A DNA stretch of 40,204 nucleotides from Alkalinema sp. CACIAM 70d (GTDB lineage: Bacteria; Cyanobacteriota; Cyanobacteriia; Leptolyngbyales; Leptolyngbyaceae). Under the pieces are notes generated by a model. It was not told the origin of the DNA. It was given only the letters and a program-made list of their open reading frames with translations, and did no database searches. Position numbers and translations under genes: made by a program. Positions 26,877-35,200 of the stretch are shown in pieces. Location of the stretch: positions 1-40,204 of the forward strand of contig MUGG01000052.1 in assembly GCA_002148405.1 (NCBI GenBank). Reading direction: 5' to 3'. Positions within the stretch are counted from its first letter, which is position 1, and each line of letters opens with the position of its first letter.

Positions 26877-29774
26877 ATGGCTCTAACCGAACCTGGAAGC
26901 TACAAAGAAACTGTTAATTTGCCTCAAACAAAGTTTGACATGCGAGCCAATGCCGTCAAACGGGAGCCAGAGATTCAGAAACTTTGGAACGAGGAGAAGA
27001 TTTACGAAACCCTAGCCCAGGAAAATCCCGGTGAGCTGTTTGTGTTGCACGATGGCCCTCCCTACGCCAACGGGGATTTACACCTCGGCCATGCACTCAA
27101 CAAAATTCTTAAGGACATCATCAACAAGTATCAGCTTTTGAATGGCCGTAAGGTGCGCTATGTCCCTGGGTGGGACTGCCACGGACTGCCGATCGAACTC
27201 AAGGTGCTGCAAACACTGAAGTCTTCAGAGCGGCAAGGCTTGACGCCGATCGCCCTGCGGAAAAAAGCAGCAGAGTTTGCCCTGGAAACGGTGAACAACC
27301 AACGGGAAGGCTTCAAGCGCTATGGCGTCTGGGCGGATTGGGAGCATCCCTACGTCACGCTCGATCCGCAATACGAAGCAGCGCAGATCGGCGTGTTTGG
27401 AGAAATGTTTCTCAAGGGTTATATCTACCGGGGATTGAAACCCGTGTATTGGAGCCCAAGTTCCCGCACGGCCCTTGCAGAAGCGGAATTAGAATATCCC
27501 GAAGGCCACACCTCCAACAGCTTGTATGCAGCCTTTGAAGTCCTGAATCTTGCGCCTGCTTTGCAGACCCCGTTTGATCCCTTCCTGGGAGAATTAGGTG
27601 TGGCGATCTGGACAACAACGCCTTGGACATTACCGGGGAACTTAGCAGTTGCCGTGAATGCGGATTTAGTCTACGCCGTGGTAGAAATCGGTGACAATAA
27701 TCCAACTCGCTTCAAGTACCTCATTGTCGCGAAGGATCTAGTAGAAACGCTGGCGGAAAAGCTGGGCACAACGCTAACGGTCAAAGCTTCGACCATGGGT
27801 AAATTGTTGGAACATTGCACGTACCAGCATCCCCTATTCGATCGCGTGAGTGAAATCATTATCGGTGGGGACTACATCACCACAGAATCTGGAACGGGAT
27901 TGGTGCATACAGCTCCGGGCCACGGGCAGGAAGACTACCTGGTGGGACAGCGCTACGGCTTGCCGATTTTATCTCCGGTGGATGATGCGGGAAACATGAC
28001 CGAGGAAGCAGGGCCGTTTGCGGGACTCAATGTGCTGAAGGATGCGAATCCTGCGGTAGTGGCAGCGTTACAAACAGCGGGTTCTCTGCTGAAGGAAGAA
28101 CCCTACCAGCACAAATATCCTTACGATTGGCGGACAAAAAAGCCCGTGATTTTCCGAGCAACGGAGCAGTGGTTTGCCTCGGTGGCAGGCTTCCGGGATG
28201 CGGCACTCAAGGCTATTAAAGAGGTGAAGTGGATTCCGGAACAGGGGGAAAATCGCATCACAGCAATGGTAGCGGAGCGATCGGATTGGTGTATTTCCCG
28301 GCAACGCAGTTGGGGGGTCCCAATTCCGGTGTTCTACGACGAGGAAACCAATGAACCGTTAATCACAGCGGAAACACTCTCTCATATCCAGGCCATTATT
28401 GCTGAGAAAGGTTCCGATGCTTGGTGGGAGATGACGGTGGAGGAATTGCTGCCGCCGCAGTATCGCAACAATGGTCGCACCTATCGCCAGGGCTTTGACA
28501 CGATGGATGTCTGGTTCGATTCCGGGTCTTCCTGGGCATCGGTGGTGCAGGCGCGGCCCGAGTTGCGCGATCGCTATCCGGTGGATATTTACCTGGAAGG
28601 CTCCGATCAGCACCGAGGTTGGTTCCAATCCAGTTTGCTGACCAGTGTGGCGGTGAATGGCCATGCGCCCTACAAAACGGTATTGACCCACGGATTTACG
28701 ATCGATGAACAGGGTCGCAAGATGAGCAAATCCCTGGGCAATGGCATTGATCCGGCGGTGGTGATTAATGGTGGGAAAAATCAGCAGCAGGAGCCTCCCT
28801 ATGGGGCGGACATTCTGCGGCTGTGGATTTCCTCCGTGGATTACACCAACGACATGCCCTTAGGGAAAAACATCCTTAAGCAACTGAACGATGTGCGAAG
28901 CAAAATTCGCAATACCGCGCGGTTCCTACTGGGGAATTTGCACGACTTCGATCCGGCCAAGGATACCGTGAAGTATGAAGACCTGCCGGAACTCGATCGC
29001 TATATGCTGCATCGCATTACGGAGGTGTTTACAGAAGTCACCGACGCTTTTGAAACCTATCAGTTCTCTCGCTTCTTCCAAACCGTACAGAATTTCTGTG
29101 TGGTGGATTTATCCAATTTCTATTTGGATATTGCCAAAGATCGGCTCTACATCAGTTCCGCCAATGCAGAACGGCGACGGAGTTGCCAAACGGTGTTGGC
29201 GATCGCGCTGGAAAATCTGGCCAAGGCGATCGCGCCTGTCCTGTCTCACTTGGCCGAGGATATCTGGCAATTTTTGCCCTATGAGACGCCGCCCTATAAG
29301 TCAGTTTTCCAATCTGGTTGGGTGCGCTTAGAGGAGGCTTGGAAGAATCCGACATTGGCGGAGAAATGGGTGAAGTTGCGAGAGTTACGTACGGAAGCGA
29401 ACAAAGTTTTGGAACAGGCACGGGCTGCGAAGGATATTGGTTCGTCATTGGAAGCGAAGTTATTGATTTATGTAGCAGATGATGCTTGGAAATCAGTGTT
29501 ACAAACGCTAAATCCATCGGATAGCCAATCTGGAAATCGGGTCGATGAGTTACGGTATTTATTCCTAACTTCGCAGGTGGAATTGGTGGAAAGTGCCGAT
29601 CTGGTTTCAGGTATGAAATATGCCCTCAGTTCTGAAGCATGGTCTTTGGGTGTGGCGGATGCGGAGGGTCAAAAGTGCGATCGCTGTTGGAACTATTCCA
29701 CCCATGTGGGGCAGTCCGAGGAGCACCCGTTACTGTGCGATCGCTGTGTTGAGGCGATCGATGGGAAGTTCTAA
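26877..29774 (+). CDS. ileS: Isoleucyl-tRNA synthetase
   Basis: 965 aa, a complete class I enzyme. The HIGH motif is HLGH at residues 69-72 and KMSKS is at 615-619. The editing domain carries WTTTPWTLPGN and GTGLVHTAPGHGQEDY. The zinc site at the C-terminus has Cys934, Cys937, Cys954 and Cys957 (CDRCW...CDRC). It charges tRNA-Ile and hydrolyses mischarged Val-tRNA. The gene is GC-richer than the accessory blocks. No terminator is obvious in the 189 bases to gntK. Confidence 0.98.
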   Translation: MALTEPGSYKETVNLPQTKFDMRANAVKREPEIQKLWNEEKIYETLAQENPGELFVLHDGPPYANGDLHLGHALNKILKDIINKYQLLNGRKVRYVPGWDCHGLPIELKVLQTLKSSERQGLTPIALRKKAAEFALETVNNQREGFKRYGVWADWEHPYVTLDPQYEAAQIGVFGEMFLKGYIYRGLKPVYWSPSSRTALAEAELEYPEGHTSNSLYAAFEVLNLAPALQTPFDPFLGELGVAIWTTTPWTLPGNLAVAVNADLVYAVVEIGDNNPTRFKYLIVAKDLVETLAEKLGTTLTVKASTMGKLLEHCTYQHPLFDRVSEIIIGGDYITTESGTGLVHTAPGHGQEDYLVGQRYGLPILSPVDDAGNMTEEAGPFAGLNVLKDANPAVVAALQTAGSLLKEEPYQHKYPYDWRTKKPVIFRATEQWFASVAGFRDAALKAIKEVKWIPEQGENRITAMVAERSDWCISRQRSWGVPIPVFYDEETNEPLITAETLSHIQAIIAEKGSDAWWEMTVEELLPPQYRNNGRTYRQGFDTMDVWFDSGSSWASVVQARPELRDRYPVDIYLEGSDQHRGWFQSSLLTSVAVNGHAPYKTVLTHGFTIDEQGRKMSKSLGNGIDPAVVINGGKNQQQEPPYGADILRLWISSVDYTNDMPLGKNILKQLNDVRSKIRNTARFLLGNLHDFDPAKDTVKYEDLPELDRYMLHRITEVFTEVTDAFETYQFSRFFQTVQNFCVVDLSNFYLDIAKDRLYISSANAERRRSCQTVLAIALENLAKAIAPVLSHLAEDIWQFLPYETPPYKSVFQSGWVRLEEAWKNPTLAEKWVKLRELRTEANKVLEQARAAKDIGSSLEAKLLIYVADDAWKSVLQTLNPSDSQSGNRVDELRYLFLTSQVELVESADLVSGMKYALSSEAWSLGVADAEGQKCDRCWNYSTHVGQSEEHPLLCDRCVEAIDGKF

Positions 29775-29963
29775 ATTGTTCTAAGCCACGAGATCGGTTC
29801 TAGTCATTATATTTGGCAAGCGGTAGGTAGACTGAATGCTCCAATGGACGTTTTCTCCTGCCGCTTTCATGATGTAGAAAGCAGTGGATCGCCACTAGGC
29901 AAGCAATGTCTGGCTGGGGTTAGCCGCAAGCAGGTTTGAAATAGTAGAAGGCAGGAACTGACA

Positions 29964-30464
29964 ATGGTGGCTGATGTCATTATCGTGATGGGTGTTTCTG
30001 GCTCGGGTAAAACGACCGTGGGAGAGAAGTTAGCGCGGGTTCTGGGCTGGCAATTTGAGGATGCCGATCGATTTCACCCAGTAGCTAATGTGGCTAAGAT
30101 GAGTCAGGGGGTTCCGTTGACGGATGCCGATCGATTACCGTGGCTCCAGTGTTTACAAACGGAAATCCAACAGTGGCTGGAAGTCCCTACCCCAACGGTC
30201 TTGGCGTGTTCTGCACTCAAGAATAGTTACCGACAGTGGCTACAAGTTTCCGATCGGGTGAAATTTGTTTATTTGAAAGGGTCTTTTGAATTAATTCAGC
30301 AACGTTTAAGTCAACGCCAAGGCCATTTTATGTCGGCGAGTTTGTTAAAAAGTCAATTTGAAGCACTGGAGGAACCGGAAGGGGTTTTAGAGGTGGATAT
30401 TGCTCAACCACTGGATACGATCGTTGAAATTATTCAAACCACTTTTAAAGACCAAGGTGAATAA
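29964..30464 (+). CDS. gntK: Gluconokinase
   Basis: 166 aa, normal length. Walker A GVSGSGKT is at residues 10-17, then WQFEDADRFHPVANVAKM, which holds the gluconate-binding acidic and His residues, then LACSALKNSYR and VYLKGSFELIQQRL.QRQGHFM. It phosphorylates D-gluconate to 6-phosphogluconate for the oxidative pentose phosphate pathway. It is convergent with, and overlaps by 20 bases, the degraded tail fragment on the minus strand. Confidence 0.95.
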   Translation: MVADVIIVMGVSGSGKTTVGEKLARVLGWQFEDADRFHPVANVAKMSQGVPLTDADRLPWLQCLQTEIQQWLEVPTPTVLACSALKNSYRQWLQVSDRVKFVYLKGSFELIQQRLSQRQGHFMSASLLKSQFEALEEPEGVLEVDIAQPLDTIVEIIQTTFKDQGE

Positions 30465-30678
30465 AACTCAAGGTTAATCCGTAGACTTCGATCGCACCGA
30501 GGGCTTTGAGTGTTTCTTTTGGTCGTTGGTTAAACGTTCTACGCGTGATGTGAAGAACAGCATCAATACGATCGCTCTTTTTCATATTGAATTCTTCATT
30601 CTTCGTCTTCACTGCTCCGAGGGCTTTGAGGGAGGCGATTTCAGCAGGGGTTAAGTCTTTGACTCCGGTGAGGTTCAT
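30445..30678 (-). pseudogene. Tail fragment (copy A) of NACHT-WD40-type C-terminus
   Basis: 77 codons starting MNLTGVKDLTPAEIASLKAL. This is the same as the end of the 1478-aa NACHT protein (MNITGVKGLTPATIASLKAL at residues 1452-1471). A second, decayed copy of the motif follows (KETLKALGAIE near 30495). The DNA between the two, AATACGATCGCTCTTTTT and CATATTGAATTCTTC, is nearly identical to the bases just after the NACHT gene. Its ATG overlaps the vapC stop (ATGA). It is probably the leftover 3-prime end of a deleted gene, or a captured module, rather than an independent protein. Confidence 0.55.
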
Positions 30679-31118
30679 GATTGAATCACTTGATCAAGAA
30701 TCACACTTGGTAACCCAGGGATAGTTTGAAAGCCTCGATCATTGGTGAGAAACATGGTGCAAGAATACCGCATTGCTGTGCTGGCATGAATTGCATCGGG
30801 TGTTTTGATGTTTTTGGTCGATCGAAACTGGGCAGCATTTTTGAGGATGGTTCGGTCGATCGGAAGAAGCTGAATGCTCGATGCAGTCAAAATTTTTTCG
30901 TAATCTGTGACGAGACTTTTATTGTTATTTTTGAGGAGTTGAACTAAAACCTCCATGAGGGTGAGTTCGCTAGTCATTAGTTCAATAGTACCCGATTGAA
31001 ATTGTTCCCAGAGTGGTTAGAGAGCAATGAGATAGTTGGTGTTACCTTCGATCGTGTAAATGATGATCGCGCTATCGATGTAAATGATGTCGCCGTTAGT
31101 GGGTGCTAGCTGTCCCAT
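30675..31118 (-). pseudogene. vapC: VapC-like PIN toxin interrupted by an in-frame stop
   Basis: Start ATG 31118 gives MGQLAPTNGDIIYIDSAIII, the usual VapC opening with the first catalytic Asp, and runs to NYLIAL. TAA at 31019-31017 then stops it. The same frame continues PLWEQFQSGTIEL.TSELTLMEVLVQLLKN down to TGA 30675, including KTPDAIHAST and FLTNDRGF with the remaining PIN acidic residues. Without the single stop the protein would be 147 residues, a normal VapC. An internal ATG at 30977 could restart a catalytically incomplete 100-aa piece. The start overlaps the antitoxin gene by 13 bases, as in intact pairs. Confidence 0.8.
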
Positions 31119-31333
31119 GAGTTACGCTCCGTCTGCAACTCACGATCGATGTCTTCTGTAGGTCTTTGGGGATGGCGTTGGCGTGCTTGTTGGATGAATT
31201 GTAGGATGTTTTTACGATCGCAAGATATGGGTTGTGATTGGGTGTTCAAGGTGGCAATGAGGGCTGAAATCTGTTGGAGTTGCTGTTCATCCATTTTGGA
31301 TAAATCTTGGATAATTTTTTCTAAGGTTGTCAT
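31106..31333 (-). CDS. vapB: VapB-like antitoxin
   Basis: 75 aa. MTTLEKIIQDLSKMDEQQLQQISALIATL followed by IQQARQRHPQRPTEDIDRELQTERNSW fits small cyanobacterial antitoxins paired with PIN toxins, in which the last ~30 residues wrap the toxin. No distinct DNA-binding fold is visible, which is common for this group. It is intact although its partner is broken. Confidence 0.65.
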   Translation of the reverse strand: MTTLEKIIQDLSKMDEQQLQQISALIATLNTQSQPISCDRKNILQFIQQARQRHPQRPTEDIDRELQTERNSWDS

Positions 31334-31375
31334 AATTGAGTTTCTTCCTGATTTCTCCTTGTTTTAGTCAATTCT

Positions 31376-31432
31376 ACATTCTCAATTCTTCATGCTTCGT
31401 CCTCCACTGCTCCGAGGGCTTTGAGGGAGGGG
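31376..31432 (-). repeat. Tail module, truncated copy B
   Basis: On the minus strand it reads SLKALGAVEDEA, stop, and is nearly identical over ~45 bases to the end of the NACHT gene. It lies between mazF and vapB. Its 5-prime side is cut off by a short palindromic repeat at 31435-31465. Confidence 0.7.
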
Positions 31433-31434
31433 AT

Positions 31435-31465
31435 TCTCCGAAGGAGAGGCTGCGCCAACGTGGCG
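31435..31465. repeat. Short dispersed palindromic repeat
   Basis: TCTCC-GAA-GGAGA is followed by GGCTG and CGCCA-ACG-TGGCG. It resembles the CTCCGAAGGAGAGGCTGCGC-type repeats seen in many cyanobacterial genomes. It interrupts tail copy B. Confidence 0.6.
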
Positions 31466-31505
31466 GGGTTTATAAACCTTTGAACTTGAACCATTCATAT
31501 CTTAC

Positions 31506-31853
31506 TTATGGAATTTTCAAAGTTTGTTTGAGTTTTTGGTCGAGTATCTGAGTGTAATTTGTACCCAAATAACCTAGTTTGCGAGAGATGAGTTGAGCAT
31601 TTACTGTAACAATCCGAGTAACACGAACTTTGGAAGAAACTTTCAATCCGGTTAGTGCGAAATCTCGATCGGTATCTAGCAGAGTAATTTCACTGTCTGA
31701 TAGTTGGGTGACTTTCTGAGATGAAATAAAACAAATTGTAATTTCATTTTTCTCTACTGATGTATGAAGAACGATCGCAGGTCGGAGTTTGGTTTGGCTG
31801 AGATCAGTGAATGGGAACTGGGCTAGGATCACATCACCTTTGTTTAGGGCCAT
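31506..31853 (-). CDS. MazF/PemK family toxin
   Basis: 115 aa. KGDVILAQFPFTDLSQTKLRPAIVL is the PemK/MazF opening, and SKVRVTRIVTVNAQLISRKLGYL carries the usual conserved Thr/Arg region. The family cleaves RNA at short sequences. Overlaps the antitoxin gene by 10 bases. Confidence 0.88.
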   Translation of the reverse strand: MALNKGDVILAQFPFTDLSQTKLRPAIVLHTSVEKNEITICFISSQKVTQLSDSEITLLDTDRDFALTGLKVSSKVRVTRIVTVNAQLISRKLGYLGTNYTQILDQKLKQTLKIP

Positions 31854-32095
31854 TGCACAGGTTCTCCGTCTTCGAGGGTGTAGAGATCAGGCTCATCATG
31901 GAGGAAATCGAAGGCTCCACCATGATGGGCAATTTGCATAATTTCCTGGGTTGTGACTTCAGGATATTCCATCAGTTCTTCAGATAGACGTTGTTCGAGA
32001 ATCTGCCGATCGACCGTTGGCAGCGATCGAATTAACTGAACGATCGATTCGACAAGTTGTAGGTTAGCTTTGGGTTCAGTGGTTTCAGAGTTCAT
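31844..32095 (-). CDS. Antitoxin partner of the MazF-like toxin
   Basis: 83 aa from the ATG at 32095, which has AGGAG upstream. A longer frame to 32146 begins in the spacer. The helical N-terminal half (LQLVESIVQLIRSLPTVDRQILEQRLSEEL) and acidic C-terminus (FDFLHDEPDLYTLEDGEPVQWP) fit a MazE-like, intrinsically disordered toxin-binding tail. The name is from position and layout, with no clear AbrB fold. Confidence 0.7.
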   Translation of the reverse strand: MNSETTEPKANLQLVESIVQLIRSLPTVDRQILEQRLSEELMEYPEVTTQEIMQIAHHGGAFDFLHDEPDLYTLEDGEPVQWP

Positions 32096-32164
32096 CTTTT
32101 TGCTCCTATGTTTAGCTGTTTTGTTCGATCGTGTCTTTCTCCTCAAAGTTCATTTTCTCTCTTC

Positions 32165-32245
32165 TATTATTCATCTGCAATCGTACTGAGGAGTTTGAGT
32201 GCTCCTTTTTGAGCATTCGTTAAGCCTTATGTGCCAGCGATATAA
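32165..32245 (-). repeat. Decayed second tail motif (copy C-prime)
   Basis: Just after the NACHT stop, on the minus strand, one frame reads KKSDRIYIAGT, stop, GLTNAQKGALKLLSTIADE, stop. This is another tail motif, matching copy A-prime near 30495 in position and in the spacer before it. Confidence 0.55.
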
Positions 32246-32277
32246 ATACGATCGCTCTTTTTTCCATATTGAATTCT

Positions 32278-35200
32278 TCATTCTTCATCCTCCACAGCTC
32301 CGAGGGCTTTGAGGGAAGCGATCGTGGCAGGAGTCAAGCCTTTGACTCCGGTGATATTCATACCTTCGTAAGGAAAATTTTGATCTGAAAGTAAACATTC
32401 ACCTGTATACAAATCCCAAATCTTAATAGACCCATCAGCACCACCACTTGCTAGCCAAACACTATTAGGATGAAATGTTAGAGAATTTACAGATGCAGTA
32501 TGTCCAGTCAAAATTTTCAGACATTGCCCCGTATAAGTGTCCCAAATTCTGATAGTACAGTCAGCAGAACCAGTAGCGATGAATTCTCCTTGAATAGAAA
32601 ATTTTAATGAGAGAATTTCACCTTCATGTCCTAATAACTCCAGGACGCACTTTTGAGATTCTAAATTCCAGATTCTAACAATTCTGTCATCGCCACCACT
32701 TGCGAAAAGATGATGCAACGGATGGGAGTCTAATGTATATATACGTTTTTTATGGCCACTCTTAGTATCAATACATTGTCCGGAATCCACTGCCCATATC
32801 TTAAGGGTTTCATCAGAACTGCAGCTTATTAGAAACTTATCATCATAGCTAAATACAACTTGCCAAACTCTATTAGAATGTCCATAAAAAACTTGAATGC
32901 ATTGATGTGTTTCCATATTCCACAATTTAACCTGGCTATCGTCACCACTGCTAGCCATAAGTTTCCCTGTAGAGTCAAAATCAAGCCATAAAGTTAGATC
33001 ATGAGAATCAGATAAAACTTGTGAATGTTCTAATGCATTATCATCCCAGACATTGATATTGATACCCGCGTCAACTAGCCTATTATTCAATGGTGAAAAG
33101 TTGACACACTGTACCCAGCTTCCATACTCAGAAAACTCAACAAGACTTATTAAATCAAGAGGTATAGTTTCATCAGAAATAATACCGAAGATTTCAACTA
33201 TCTTATTACTTTTAGAGACTGCTAAATATCCGCCATTAGGGCTAAATTGAAGGCATATAATTCCGTTGGAATAACCCTCAATAATTTTGGTTACTTCTCC
33301 TGTAAATATGTTCCAAAAACGAATACTTGCATCATGCCCAGCACTAGCCAAAAACTCCCCTGATGAATGGAAAGCTAAGCTGTATACTCTATCAGTATGT
33401 CCCTTCATTGTACGAAGACAAGCCTTCGACTCTAAGCTCCATAACTTAATAGTTTGATCTGCACTTGAAGTAGCAATTACCTGCTCATCAGGGGAGAATT
33501 TTGCTGACCATATTGCTTGATGATGTCCATTGAAAGAGGCAACAATTTCCCCAGTAATAGCATCCCACACATTTAGTAAATCACCTGCACTAGCAAGGAA
33601 TTTCCCGGAAGGACTAAAACTGACAGATTGAATTGATGTTTGATGGCCATGCAAAACCATCAAACAGCTTCCCGTCAGTATATTCCATACTCTGATGGTT
33701 TTATCATAGCTACCGCTAACCAGATAATTCTTTTCAGGATGAAAGTCAACTGAATAAATCCAACTTTGATGTCCTTCAAGTTTTCTGACTGGCTTGCCTG
33801 ATGATTCATCCCAAATAATAATCTCTGCACTGGCACTTGCAATAAATTTTCCATCTGGTGAAAAACTGACTGATCTTACCCAGTCTGTATGTCCATAAAG
33901 AACTTGAATACATTCACCACTAGGAATCGACCAAATTCTTACGGTTCCGTCATAGCTTCCACTAGCTAATTTTTTCCCATCATGGCTAAAAGCTACAGTG
34001 TACACCCAGCTTGCGTGCCCAAACAGATAACCTACTTCAGATTCCAACTTCACATTCCATAGGCGAATAATATTATTACTATCACCTGTTGCTAATAGTT
34101 CTCCATCTGGACTAAAAGCAAGAGTAGAAATCTTGCCAATCAGTTGAGTAAATTGACAATTTTGAAATATACAATTACTAAAATCAGACCATTTTAATTT
34201 TGCATTCTGAAAATTTGCAGCTCTGATATAAGTTTGACTCAAGTTTTCTGTTGCTAAGGATTGATTGTCAATATTTAGACATATGTTAATTAGATTTCCA
34301 GTCAAATATTTGATTTGCTTATCTTGTATAGATCTATATGTTTTAAGTAAGAAAAGTAATCTTTGAGTTCCTTGGATGAATGGTTTCAAGAGTTCCACAA
34401 CCGCTTTAGGTAAAGGTAATTCTCCAAAGCCCGATCGCAGTTTTTCCAAACTCTCTGTCTTAAAACTTGCTAGCGGAGCAACTTGATCTCGTGTTTCAAA
34501 ATACTCTGACCAAGTATACTCACGCGGTTCCAATGCCCAATCGATATCCCCTCGCATCTGCGCCAACTCTAGAAAATCCGGAGCCAAAGCCCCCAGTTCC
34601 GCCGCAAACTTAAACGCCACGAAAAACTCAAGCAACGATCGATGGGCAGGCGTATAATCCCCGTCGGCATTCCGAATCAGCATCGTCTGACCCATCATGT
34701 CGTAATGCCAATGGTCTAAATCCTTCTCCTCCTGCACCGCCGAGCCAAAGAGCTTACGAATCCGATCGGGAAACTCCCGGTAATTCAAGCTCATACGATC
34801 GGTACTCAACATCTCCCAGGACAATTCGCAGAGGAAATATAACTTATCCGCCATCGAGGTAAACGTGCGTTCCGCCTTAATATCCCGCTCCATCTTGCGC
34901 CGCACCGCATACAAATACACCCGCGACATATCCACCGGCTTCCCCGCTTCAATATCCGGCAATGCTTCTAGAATTAACTCCGTCATCACCGGACGCCGTG
35001 CCAAATCCAATAACTGTGGATTACCCATCACCTGATCGACCGTTGCCGCAGCCGCTTGTAACTGCAATACCTGACGGATTTGCCCATCGTCAAATTTTTC
35101 TAACTCCAGCACTTCAAACTGTGGTGTTTCTCCTGTTAAATCCCGCGTTGAAGCTTGCAATTCCGCATTCAATAACGCCCTACCTTCCCGCGCCTCTGGG

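Noticed and set aside
32380..34140. Regularly spaced repeats in the NACHT gene as a CRISPR array
   Set aside because: The ~126-base period codes for WD40 units in frame, with varied DNA. There are no identical repeats or spacers.
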